DNA from: Ignavibacterium sp.
GTDB taxonomy: Bacteria > Bacteroidota > Ignavibacteria > Ignavibacteriales > Ignavibacteriaceae
DNA length: 35,238 bases
NCBI GenBank assembly: GCA_025056745.1
Contig: JANWVQ010000144.1
Location: forward strand, 1-35,238
Direction: 5' to 3'
Positions 8,949 through 16,822 of this stretch are shown here, piece after piece; position 1 is the stretch's first letter; every line of letters starts with the position of its first letter. The translations under genes and the position numbers were made by a program. Below the pieces are notes generated by a model. It saw only the letters and a list, made by a program, of their open reading frames with translations. It was not told the DNA's origin and did not search any database.

Positions 8949-8978
8949 CAAAGATATAATTGTAATTTTGTTCAACAA
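8949..8978 (-). promoter_or_regulatory. Candidate Bacteroidota-type promoter for the AbgT gene
   Basis: On the minus strand TTG (8978-8976) is followed after 19 bases by TATCTTTG (8956-8949), matching the TTG-N19/21-TAnnTTTG consensus of Bacteroidota primary-sigma promoters. It lies 36 bases before the AbgT start codon, in the divergent gap shared with the ArsB-like gene. Confidence 0.55.
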
Positions 8979-8997
8979 TTAAATTTTACTGATAAAT

Positions 8998-10215
8998 ATG
9001 CTCGAATACATAAACCTATTAATAATCATTTTAAGTTTATTTGGAATTGCGATCGGAAGTTTTCCAAAATTCAGAATGAACAGAGCAACGATATCTTTAG
9101 TTGGTGCTACTGTATTAATAATATTAAATCAAATGAGTTTGGAGAAGGCAGTCTCATTTATTGATATTGATACTATCGTTTTGATCTTTGCAATGATGAT
9201 TATAAATATCAATTTAAGATTAGCTGGTTTTTTTAATATTATCACAAATAAAGTTATTGCTTATGCGAAAACTCCGAAACAATTATTAGTCATAATAACT
9301 TTTAGTTCAGGCATATTATCAAGTTTGTTTCTAAACGACACCATAGTAATTATGTTCACTCCAATGATAATAGAAATCGCATTACATTTAAGAAGAAATC
9401 CGATTCCATATTTGATAGCTTTGGCGACCTCTGCAAATATTGGAAGTGCCGCAACAATAGTCGGTAATCCACAAAATATGATCATAGGAGTTCAATCAGG
9501 AATTTCATTCAGCAAATTTATTTTTTATATGTTTCCAATTTCTGTAATATGTTTATTGTTAGTTATTGTAGTAATTTCTTTTTTCTACAAAAATGAATTT
9601 GGAGATGAGAGATTTAATGAGACTTTAAATTCTGAACCAAGAATTTATAAGCCATTGTTCTTCAAAAGTACAATTGTATTGTTCTTTATGCTTATTGCTT
9701 TTTTAGTTGGGCTTCCAGTTGCACCTACTGCATTAGCGGCATCTGCAATTTTACTCATAACTCGAAGAATAAAACCGGAAAGAGTATTTCTCGAGATAGA
9801 TTTTTCTCTTTTGATTTTCTTTTCTTGTCTTTTTATAATTTCACATCTAACTAATCAAATGCTAATTTCAAAAGTAGAAATATCAGATTTGAAATTTTTT
9901 AGTGAAAATCGAATAATCAATATTTCAATAATAGCTTCGATATTAAGCAACTTAATCTCAAATGTTCCAGCAGTTTTGATGTTAAGTCCATTAGTTAAAC
10001 AAATGATTGATCCTGAAAAAGTTTGGTTAGCATTAGCACTATCTTCCACATTTGCCGGTAATTTAACTTTATTAGGTTCTGTTGCTAATCTAATAGTTGT
10101 TGAGATTTCGAGAAAAAGAAATATTAATGTAAGATTTCTCGAATATCTTAAATCTGGGGTTGTAATAACATTATTGAGTTTAATAATTGGTGTTCTTTGG
10201 TTAATTATCATATAA
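8998..10215 (+). CDS. ArsB/SLC13-like ion transporter (IT superfamily)
   Basis: A 405-aa inner-membrane protein with about 10-11 helices. It has the ion-transporter superfamily repeats: FLNDTIVIMFTPMIIEIA (about 117-134) and SANIGSAATIVGNPQNMIIG (about 144-163) in the first half, and NLISNVPAVLML with SSTFAGNLTLLGSVANLIV in the second. The NxxxT and GNPxN motifs are those of ArsB/YbiR/NhaD-type carriers. It could move an inorganic anion, a dicarboxylate or Na+; no ars genes are nearby, so arsenite is not favoured. Its stop codon overlaps the T-run of a minus-strand small-RNA terminator. Confidence 0.85.
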   Translation: MLEYINLLIIILSLFGIAIGSFPKFRMNRATISLVGATVLIILNQMSLEKAVSFIDIDTIVLIFAMMIININLRLAGFFNIITNKVIAYAKTPKQLLVIITFSSGILSSLFLNDTIVIMFTPMIIEIALHLRRNPIPYLIALATSANIGSAATIVGNPQNMIIGVQSGISFSKFIFYMFPISVICLLLVIVVISFFYKNEFGDERFNETLNSEPRIYKPLFFKSTIVLFFMLIAFLVGLPVAPTALAASAILLITRRIKPERVFLEIDFSLLIFFSCLFIISHLTNQMLISKVEISDLKFFSENRIINISIIASILSNLISNVPAVLMLSPLVKQMIDPEKVWLALALSSTFAGNLTLLGSVANLIVVEISRKRNINVRFLEYLKSGVVITLLSLIIGVLWLIII

Positions 10216-10241
10216 AAAACCCGATGACCAAAGCCATCGGG
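10214..10241 (-). terminator. Rho-independent terminator of the candidate small RNA
   Basis: Minus-strand arms CCCGATG (10241-10235, read from the complement) and CATCGGG (10226-10220) pair over 7 bp around loop GCTTTGGT. Six T residues follow (10219-10214). On the plus strand no T-run follows the hairpin, so it does not serve the upstream ArsB-like gene as a classical terminator. Confidence 0.8.
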
Positions 10242-10284
10242 CTGCCCATACAAAAGGTCTGGGGGTTAACCTCCTGTATAATGC
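10214..10284 (-). ncRNA. Candidate small RNA (two hairpins, own promoter and terminator)
   Basis: On the minus strand an 11-bp stem is formed by 10279-10269 (ATACAGGAGGT) and 10258-10248 (ACCTTTTGTAT), with two G-U pairs and a 10-base loop UAACCCCCAG. On the plus strand those two pairs would be A-C mismatches, so the minus strand is the RNA. A short spacer leads to a rho-independent terminator: CCCGATG/CATCGGG arms, 8-base loop, then six T. A TTG-N20-TAAATTTG promoter precedes it. Both neighbouring genes are on the plus strand, so neither explains a minus-strand terminator here. Expected transcript is about 70 nt, possibly a trans-acting regulator with a C-rich loop. The start is inferred from the promoter. 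Confidence 0.65.
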
Positions 10285-10288
10285 TTTG

Positions 10289-10319
10289 CAAATTTAACTC
10301 ATATCACTCAATAATTCAA
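10289..10319 (-). promoter_or_regulatory. Candidate Bacteroidota-type promoter for the small RNA
   Basis: Minus strand TTG (10319-10317), 20-base spacer, then TAAATTTG (10296-10289), an exact TAnnTTTG match. A start about 5-7 bases beyond the -7 box would place the RNA 5' end near 10284, just before the first stem. Confidence 0.65.
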
Positions 10320-10372
10320 TTATTTTATATAATTTTTTCTTAGTAGAATTGTATTTGAATAAGAGATATATA

Positions 10373-11380
10373 ATGAATACAAAGTCCAAAAAATTTAGAA
10401 AAATATCTTTATTAATCTTAATTCTTCAATTTTTCATTGTGGTCTATCTTAAGTATTACAATCAATTTTTATCAATAAAAAATTTCGATCCATTATTGTC
10501 AGGCAACATTATAACATTCATTATTTATTTTGTAATAATTATTCAATTTCTGTTATCAAAAAGAAGTATAAATCTCAATTATAAAATTGTCCTAACAATA
10601 ATTTTTTTCAGCTATTTATTCCTTGCTTTAGGATTTATTTCAACAGTTGTAAAATTACCTTTCAATAAATTTTATTTCTTCGGTCAATATGGTAATAAAC
10701 TTTTTACGGGAGGTTGTTTTACCTTATATCTTTTTTTTCTTATTTACTTATTTTTCTATTGTTATTTTTCAAAAAACAACAAAAAAATATTTGATAAAAA
10801 CTCATTCTTTGCAACAATTTTAGTTATGATTTTATTCTTAGTATTAGCTGGTTTGTTTATTTCTCTAAATGAAAGTGAAGCTAAAAATTATGTCTTATCC
10901 AATAAAGGGAAAAAAGTTCTTGTTGTGTTAGGAGCAGCAGTTTGGTCAGATAATAAACCCAGTCCAATTTTATCTGCAAGAGTATTAAAAGCAGCAGAGC
11001 TTTCAAATAAATTTACATTTGATAAAATTTATTTTACTGGTGGAAATGCTCCAGGAGAAATGACAGAGGCTGAAGTGGCTTTTGAATACTTTAAGTCATT
11101 AAATCCATATTTTGAAAATGTTGAACTTGAAAAAAATACTACTTCAACAAATGAACAAATTCAATTCATTAAAAATCAAATTATTCCAAAATATCCAGAC
11201 TACGAGATCATAGTTATTTCAGATTCTTTTCATCTTATTCGAATAAAGGAGATAAGCAAGTTTCATAAAATTGATATTAAAACAATTGCCTCCGATTTTT
11301 CTATGAAATTTGGCTCTAATCTTTATAATAGAATAAGAGAATCATTAGCTTTATCAGTTTTTTGGTTATTTTCAATATAG
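10373..11380 (+). CDS. YdcF/SanA-like membrane protein (DUF218)
   Basis: A 335-aa protein when started at ATG 10373. A TTG 24 bases upstream is in frame but has no better ribosome site. The N-terminal half has about five hydrophobic helices. The C-terminal part (from about 170) is a DUF218 domain with KVLVVLGAAVW, SPILSARVLKAAEL, IYFTGGNA and IIVISDSFHLIRI. Related proteins (ElyC, SanA, YdcF) are tied to envelope integrity and lipid-carrier or peptidoglycan metabolism, but their chemistry is poorly defined. It lies 7 bases before nusB and probably shares its transcript. Confidence 0.8.
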   Translation: MNTKSKKFRKISLLILILQFFIVVYLKYYNQFLSIKNFDPLLSGNIITFIIYFVIIIQFLLSKRSINLNYKIVLTIIFFSYLFLALGFISTVVKLPFNKFYFFGQYGNKLFTGGCFTLYLFFLIYLFFYCYFSKNNKKIFDKNSFFATILVMILFLVLAGLFISLNESEAKNYVLSNKGKKVLVVLGAAVWSDNKPSPILSARVLKAAELSNKFTFDKIYFTGGNAPGEMTEAEVAFEYFKSLNPYFENVELEKNTTSTNEQIQFIKNQIIPKYPDYEIIVISDSFHLIRIKEISKFHKIDIKTIASDFSMKFGSNLYNRIRESLALSVFWLFSI

Positions 11381-11387
11381 GTTAATT

Positions 11388-11864
11388 ATGAGTAAAATTT
11401 ATAAAAGAAGATTAGTAAGAGAGAAAGCACTTCAAGTTCTTTACGCATTTGAAATGAATAATGATCAAATTCAAAGACATATTGATGAAATTTTTACAGA
11501 AATTAAAGATGAAAACGATAAAGAATTCGGCTCAAAGTTAGTATTTAGAGTAATTTCAAATAAAGATGAATTTGATAAATTAATTGAAGGGAAGACAAAC
11601 AATTGGGAAATGGAAAGAATAGCATTAATTGATAAAATTCTATTACGAATGGGAATTTGTGAATTTTTATTTTTTGAAGATATCCCACCTAAAGTTACTA
11701 TTAATGAAATCATCGAAATTTCAAAAGTATTCAGTACCGAAGGCAGTGGAAAATTCATTAATGGAATTTTAGATTCAATTCTTTCTGATCTTAAAAAATC
11801 TGGTAAACTTAAAAAATCTGGAAGAGGTCTTCTCGATGACTCAATAAATAAAAAAAACTCTTAA
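11388..11864 (+). CDS. nusB: Transcription antitermination factor NusB
   Basis: A 158-aa all-helical RNA-binding protein that, with S10 (NusE), binds boxA RNA and promotes antitermination of rRNA operons. The N-terminus KRRLVREKALQVLYAFEMN is characteristic. The C-terminal region EIIEISKVFSTEGSGKFINGILDSI matches the conserved NusB end. It ends in a short lysine-rich tail beyond the domain (about 135-158). Ordinarily it neighbours ribH or other rib genes; here it sits between a YdcF-like gene and an MFS transporter. Confidence 0.95.
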   Translation: MSKIYKRRLVREKALQVLYAFEMNNDQIQRHIDEIFTEIKDENDKEFGSKLVFRVISNKDEFDKLIEGKTNNWEMERIALIDKILLRMGICEFLFFEDIPPKVTINEIIEISKVFSTEGSGKFINGILDSILSDLKKSGKLKKSGRGLLDDSINKKNS

Positions 11865-11871
11865 AATTTTA

Positions 11872-13092
11872 GTGAAAAAATATAAAAATATCTTAGTCTG
11901 GTCATTATTTGATTTTGCTAACACTTCTTTTGCAATTATCGTTGCAACCTTTCTTTACGCTGTTTATTTCAAAAAAGTTGTTGCATCAGGAGAACCTATA
12001 GGTGATTTGTATTGGTCTTATGCTACAAGCCTGTCAATGTTTATAACTGCTTTAATCTCACCAATATTAGGAGCTATTTCTGATTATTCAGCAGGTAAAA
12101 AAAGATTTTTACTATTCTTTACATTACTTTGCATCTTATCTACAGCCTCACTTTATTTTGTAGATGAAGGTGATATTTTTTATGGCATTATACTTTTTGT
12201 TTTAGCAAGCATTGGTTTTGAAGCTGGTTTAGTTTTTTACGACGCCTTTCTTCCTGAAATCACTGAACCTAAAAATTATGGAAGAGTAAGTGGTTATGGT
12301 TTTGCTGCAGGATATTTTGGATCATTAGCATCTTTAGGTTTAGTTTTTCCATTCATTAGTGATAATAAAATAAAAGAGACTTTCATAGTTGCTGCTTTAT
12401 TCTTTCTGATTTTTTCATTACCACTCTTTATTTACTTAAAAGACTCCAGAAAACAAGTCAATAAAACTGAAAGCTATTTTAAGATAGGATATAAAAGAGT
12501 CTGGGATACTATATCACACTTGAAGAACTACAAGAACTTGGCAATGTTCCTACTTTCATTTTTCTTTTACATAGAAGGTATAAATACAGTTATTTATTTT
12601 GCTGGAAACTATGCAAGTACAACAATGAAATTCAGTGAGATGGAACTTATTTACTTTTTCCTAACTGTGCAAACGACTGCTATAGTAGGTTCAATTATTT
12701 TTGGAATAATATCGGACTCGATTGGACAGAAAAAAACAATAATCATTACTCTTTTAATATGGATAATTACTGTCGTTCTCGCTTATCTAGTTCATACTAA
12801 AGAGGAATTTTATATCGTAGGTTTATTAGCTGGTTTAGCAATGGGTTCAAGTCAATCAACAAGTAGAAGTTTGATGTCTTTACTTACTCCTAATGAAAAA
12901 AGAACAGAATTCTTTGGTTTTTATTCTTTCTTTGGTAAAAGCTCTGCAATAGTTGGACCTCTTGTCTTTGGGTTTGTAAGTTATATCACTAATTCGCAGA
13001 GATTAGCAATTTTTTCAATAATATTTTTCTTCTTGATAGGATTATTTCTATTATTAAAAGTTAAAGAAGTAAAGGCTAATCCGAGCTTCTAA
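11872..13092 (+). CDS. MFS transporter, UMF1 (Atg22-like) family
   Basis: A 406-aa inner-membrane protein with about 12 helices, starting at GTG 7 bases after the nusB stop. The N-terminus VWSLFDFANTSFAIIVATFLYAVYF is the UMF1/Atg22-like signature. The segment GLAMGSSQSTSRSLMSLLTPNEKRTEFFGFYSFFGKSSA (about 322-360) is the strongly conserved loop of this family. Eukaryotic Atg22 exports amino acids from vacuoles, but the bacterial substrate is unknown. The last 17 bases overlap the convergent CDF gene, so no terminator separates them. Confidence 0.88.
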   Translation: MKKYKNILVWSLFDFANTSFAIIVATFLYAVYFKKVVASGEPIGDLYWSYATSLSMFITALISPILGAISDYSAGKKRFLLFFTLLCILSTASLYFVDEGDIFYGIILFVLASIGFEAGLVFYDAFLPEITEPKNYGRVSGYGFAAGYFGSLASLGLVFPFISDNKIKETFIVAALFFLIFSLPLFIYLKDSRKQVNKTESYFKIGYKRVWDTISHLKNYKNLAMFLLSFFFYIEGINTVIYFAGNYASTTMKFSEMELIYFFLTVQTTAIVGSIIFGIISDSIGQKKTIIITLLIWIITVVLAYLVHTKEEFYIVGLLAGLAMGSSQSTSRSLMSLLTPNEKRTEFFGFYSFFGKSSAIVGPLVFGFVSYITNSQRLAIFSIIFFFLIGLFLLLKVKEVKANPSF

Positions 13093-14068
13093 AAGGCACA
13101 ACTGATTTTCCAATTATTTTTTCTTTATTCCAGATAATATTTTCTTTTAAATCTTCTTTCCTGAATTCACAATTTTCTGTTAAACAAAATTTACATAAAT
13201 CAAACCAGCAATAATCAAAATGAATTTTAAGTTCAGCCTCAGGAAATCTATCTTTAATTGTTTTTGAAATATATTCTTCTTCAAAATGTGCTTCTTTTAT
13301 ATTGAAATAAAATGGTAAGACTAAATGAAAATCGATAAACAGTTTGTTTGCAGATTTCCAAAATCTTAGCTGATGGACATCTATCCAATAATTTCTTTTT
13401 GATTTAATAATCATTGCAACCAATTCATTTAAAATTTCTTTGTCTGTTTCATTCATCAATCCAGCTACCGATTCTTTTATGAGTTTAAAACCTGTAACTA
13501 AAATATTAGTAGCAATAATAATAGCTATAATTGGATCTAAAGCGAGTATGTCTGTCAATAACACTATTCCTAAACCTACTATGACACCTATGCTTGTAAT
13601 AGAGTCTGTAAGGACGTGTTTGCCATCAGCAACAAGAATAAGTGAATCAGTTTTCTTTCCAGTTCTTATTAAATATAATCCTAAAAATAAATTGACAATT
13701 CCGGCACCAGTGGTTATTAAAATTCCAATATCTAACTTTTGGATGGTAACACCAAATATTAAAGCGCTCACACTTTCATACATTATAGCAATTGCAGCAA
13801 CTATAATTAAAATTCCCTCAATACCAGCAGAGAAATATTCAATATTTCCGTGTCCATAAAAATGTGATTCATCAGCGGGTTTTGCACTTAAGTAAATACT
13901 AAAAAGAGCCATTCCAGTAGCGAAAATGTGAACAATTGATTCTAATGCATCAGAGAAAATTGCAGCAGAACCTGTAATGAAATATGCAGTGAGCTTTCCA
14001 CCAAACATTAAAAATCCGATAATCATAGAAAGAATGGCAGCTTTTTTCTTTTGAGAAATTTTATCCAT
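13076..14068 (-). CDS. Cation diffusion facilitator (CDF) with Cys-rich tail
   Basis: A 330-aa metal/H+ antiporter with six predicted helices (about 10-205) and a cytoplasmic C-terminal domain. In helix 5 the metal pair HxxxD is present (H151, D155). In helix 2 the usual second Asp is replaced: SDALES gives D40 but Ser44. A His-containing loop ESHFYGHG follows helix 2. The extreme C-terminus carries C-x4-C-x2-C-x4-C (C287, C292, C295, C300), a plausible extra metal site. The substrate may be Zn2+, Fe2+ or Mn2+. It is the last gene of the minus-strand run and starts one base after the aminotransferase stop. Confidence 0.88.
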   Translation of the reverse strand: MDKISQKKKAAILSMIIGFLMFGGKLTAYFITGSAAIFSDALESIVHIFATGMALFSIYLSAKPADESHFYGHGNIEYFSAGIEGILIIVAAIAIMYESVSALIFGVTIQKLDIGILITTGAGIVNLFLGLYLIRTGKKTDSLILVADGKHVLTDSITSIGVIVGLGIVLLTDILALDPIIAIIIATNILVTGFKLIKESVAGLMNETDKEILNELVAMIIKSKRNYWIDVHQLRFWKSANKLFIDFHLVLPFYFNIKEAHFEEEYISKTIKDRFPEAELKIHFDYCWFDLCKFCLTENCEFRKEDLKENIIWNKEKIIGKSVVPFRSSD

Positions 14069-14069
14069 A

Positions 14070-15212
14070 TTAAACTCGAGATAGTTTTTCAGCAGCTTGT
14101 TTTAAGATTTCATCTTTTTTTGCAAAACAAACTCTAATGATTTTTTTATCATACTGAGAATTATAAAATGAAGATAATGGAATTACAGCGACACCAATTT
14201 CTTTCGTTAAAAATTCTGAGAATTCATAATCATTTTTATTTGATATATTCGAATAATCCATAAGTTGGAAATAAGTTCCTTCTGTTTTCAATAATTTGAA
14301 TCTGGATTTTTCCATTAAATGTATGAAATAATCTCTTTTCTTCTGATAAAATTCACTAACTGTTAAATAATTGTTCTGATCCCTTAAAAAATCAACATAA
14401 GCATATTGAATCGGTGTGTTCACTGCAAAAACTATAAATTGATGGAGCTTTCTAAATTCCTTAGATAAATATTCAGGGGCATAGCAATAACCAATTTTCC
14501 AACCTGTTGTATGAAAAGTTTTTCCAAAAGATGATATGACAAAACTTTTATTGTATAAAATTTCCGACTCACAAACGCTAATATGTCTATTTGAGTCAAA
14601 TACTATATGCTCATAAACTTCATCACTAATTATAAATATATCTCTTTTTTTGACTATTTCTTCCAAATTTTTAATATCATCGTCAGATAAAATTTTTCCT
14701 GTAGGATTATGTGGAGAATTTATAATAATTGCTTTTGTATTATCACTTATCTTATTTTCAACTTCACTCCAAGGAATTGAAAAATCTTTTTCATTTAATT
14801 TTATAGAAACTGGTTTACCACCATTAGATACAACCGCAGGAGCATAAGAGTCATAAACAGGTTCGAACATAATAATTTCATCATTTGGATTAGTTATTAA
14901 AGAAATAGCTGTAAACAAAGCTTGAGTAGCGCCTGCAGTGATAGTAATTTCATTCTCAGCATCATAAAAGCGACCATAAAGTTCATTAATTTTTTTTGAC
15001 AAAATTTTTCTTAACTCAAGAACTCCGGGCATAGCTGCATATTGATTATATCCTTTGTTCATATAAAAGTTTACCAAATCAATTAACTGTGGATTTACAT
15101 TAAAATCCGGAAAGCCTTGAGAGAGATTAATTGCATTATACTTATTTGCCATCTCTGTCATAACGGCAAAAATACTCGTACCAACATTCGATAGTTTTGA
15201 TTTTATACTCAT
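14070..15212 (-). CDS. PLP aminotransferase class I (methionine/kynurenine aminotransferase-like)
   Basis: A 380-aa fold-type I PLP enzyme. Motifs are LSQGFPDF (substrate region), ITAGATQALFTAI, NSPHNPTGKI, ISDEVYEHIVF and SSFGKTFHTTGWKIGYCYAP, which contains the PLP-binding lysine. The combination resembles YbdL-type methionine aminotransferase and kynurenine aminotransferase. I place the start at ATG 15212, one base after the Sel1 gene stop; a TTG at 15221 would overlap that gene. The neighbours give no pathway context. Confidence 0.92.
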   Translation of the reverse strand: MSIKSKLSNVGTSIFAVMTEMANKYNAINLSQGFPDFNVNPQLIDLVNFYMNKGYNQYAAMPGVLELRKILSKKINELYGRFYDAENEITITAGATQALFTAISLITNPNDEIIMFEPVYDSYAPAVVSNGGKPVSIKLNEKDFSIPWSEVENKISDNTKAIIINSPHNPTGKILSDDDIKNLEEIVKKRDIFIISDEVYEHIVFDSNRHISVCESEILYNKSFVISSFGKTFHTTGWKIGYCYAPEYLSKEFRKLHQFIVFAVNTPIQYAYVDFLRDQNNYLTVSEFYQKKRDYFIHLMEKSRFKLLKTEGTYFQLMDYSNISNKNDYEFSEFLTKEIGVAVIPLSSFYNSQYDKKIIRVCFAKKDEILKQAAEKLSRV

Positions 15213-15213
15213 A

Positions 15214-16767
15214 TTATTCAACTTGAAATTCTTTTTTATTAGGTCTTATTGAATCATAAATTTTTCTTATTCGCTCATAAGCAAATCTACTTCCTCTTTG
15301 TGCTGCTTTAGTATAAAACCTTATTGCGTTTGATCTATTGTAATCTACACCTCTTCCCTTTTCGTAACAAAATCCTAATGCTACTTGAGATAAAATCGAA
15401 CCAATTTTTTGAAAATTAAAAATTGAATCTACAATATCTTTAGAAATATTTTTTTCTTCATCAAAAATAGTTGATAATATTATTCTAAGACCTGCCTCTT
15501 TACTACCTTTTTTTTCTGCAATTTTCCAGAGTTGAATTGCTTTATCTCTATCTTTTTGAAAATAATTTCCTATGTAATAATTCAATGCTAACTCATTAAT
15601 TGCATTTATGTAACCATCTTTTGCAGCATCTGAAAGTAAATCATAAGCATCTTTTATGAATATATCAGTAATGAAACCAAATCTTATTAATCCATACCAT
15701 ATAAATTTCACGGAATTATTTTTATTCTGCAGTTGTGACTTCAAAGAATTAATCACAGATTTATCTTTAATTGTTTCATAAATTAAAATGGGTGCTTTTG
15801 GAGAATCATATCTAGTTGCTCTCAATAAATATTCTAATGCTTTGTTTATATCTTTCTCTAGAATATTTCCTCTTAGATGTAAATAACCCAAAAATGTTAA
15901 AATCTCAGGAATATCATAGTTAGTAAGTTCTTGCAATTTTTCTAAACTTATAATCTTTAATAGTGCATCAATATTTGTAATGCCATCATAATTATTTGTA
16001 TCTCTGTCTAAAAATTTATTAACTATATCATCAATCAAATCACTTTCAGATACTATGAAATCGCTTTCAACTAAGTCGAAATTGATAAAACTGAGGTTGT
16101 TAATTTCTTTTCTTGAATTTGGCAATGTTTCATCATCAGAATAGTATGATGAACTTTTTTGAATATTTGAAAAATGTATTTGACTGTTTTTTACAGAGTC
16201 TATATATGAAGTTGGAAGTTTTTGATTAAAAAACTGAAAGATTTTTTCATCTACTTTGTATCCATTTTTATAAGATCTATAAATCCAATAAAATGCAGCT
16301 TTAAAGTTTCGAGGAACAATTAGATTTTCAATATGCATAATTCCAAAAATGTATTGTGCAGGAGCAAAATCTTGATATGCTGCATCTCTGAAAAATTCGA
16401 AAGCCTCAAAAGGATTCCATTCAACTCCAATCCCGTTCAATAGAATTATACCATAATTATATTTTGCAGCATTGAGATTTTGCATTGCAGCTTTTTTTAT
16501 CCAATAAATTCCTGATGAAGTATCTGCAGGAAAACCATCTCCCAACAATAATCTAAGACCAAGCTCGTGTTGAGCTAATGGATCTCCTGAATTAGCTTGT
16601 TGAATTAATCTAAATTGTTGAACAAGTTGATAAGATAAGTCAGGTCTTATAAAAATTGGATTTCGTTCAATCGTACGATTATTCTTGAAAGCAAGACTTT
16701 GAGTTGTATCTTGTGCGTAAAAAAAATTGACAAAAATCAGAAATTCTATGATTAATCTTTTGAACAA
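15214..16767 (-). CDS. Exported Sel1-repeat protein
   Basis: A 517-aa protein with a hydrophobic N-terminus ending FFYAQD (about 1-19, probable signal peptide). It carries Sel1/TPR-like helical repeats in two blocks: about 60-160 (AQHELGLRLLLGDGFPADT, AKYNYGIILLNGIGVEWNP, AQYIFGIMHIEN) and about 290-505 (DAAKDGYINAINELALNYYIG, LSQVALGFCYEKGRGVDYN). Such repeats mediate protein-protein contacts and are common in periplasmic or envelope-associated regulators. No enzyme domain is seen. The start is TTG, preceded by AAGAAGAG; no ATG is available nearby. Its stop is one base from the aminotransferase ATG. Confidence 0.82.
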   Translation of the reverse strand: MFKRLIIEFLIFVNFFYAQDTTQSLAFKNNRTIERNPIFIRPDLSYQLVQQFRLIQQANSGDPLAQHELGLRLLLGDGFPADTSSGIYWIKKAAMQNLNAAKYNYGIILLNGIGVEWNPFEAFEFFRDAAYQDFAPAQYIFGIMHIENLIVPRNFKAAFYWIYRSYKNGYKVDEKIFQFFNQKLPTSYIDSVKNSQIHFSNIQKSSSYYSDDETLPNSRKEINNLSFINFDLVESDFIVSESDLIDDIVNKFLDRDTNNYDGITNIDALLKIISLEKLQELTNYDIPEILTFLGYLHLRGNILEKDINKALEYLLRATRYDSPKAPILIYETIKDKSVINSLKSQLQNKNNSVKFIWYGLIRFGFITDIFIKDAYDLLSDAAKDGYINAINELALNYYIGNYFQKDRDKAIQLWKIAEKKGSKEAGLRIILSTIFDEEKNISKDIVDSIFNFQKIGSILSQVALGFCYEKGRGVDYNRSNAIRFYTKAAQRGSRFAYERIRKIYDSIRPNKKEFQVE

Positions 16768-16822
16768 AACTCTTCTTTTTTAATTAAATTAATCCAAAAT
16801 TCATTTTACAATTTAAGACAAC

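Noticed and set aside
10220-10241. Plus-strand terminator for the ArsB-like gene
   Set aside because: The hairpin has no T-run on the plus strand; the T-run lies on the other side and serves the minus strand.
9855-10253. Open frame of 132 codons on the minus strand opposite the ArsB-like gene, with AGGAGG-like sequence upstream
   Set aside because: It runs antisense through a well-supported transporter gene, and its start and upstream 'ribosome site' are arms of the candidate small-RNA hairpin. The composition looks like a shadow frame.
10283-10288. CAAAGC that could pair with the GCTTTG terminator loop of the small RNA (pseudoknot)
   Set aside because: It lies mostly upstream of the expected transcript start, so it would probably not be part of the RNA.
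10349-10372. Upstream TTG start for the YdcF-like gene
   Set aside because: No ribosome site precedes it, and ATG 10373 gives a normal basic N-terminus before the first helix.
15213-15221. TTG start for the aminotransferase overlapping the Sel1 gene
   Set aside because: ATG 15212 lies one base after the Sel1 stop, a standard coupled arrangement, and the enzyme fold begins after it.
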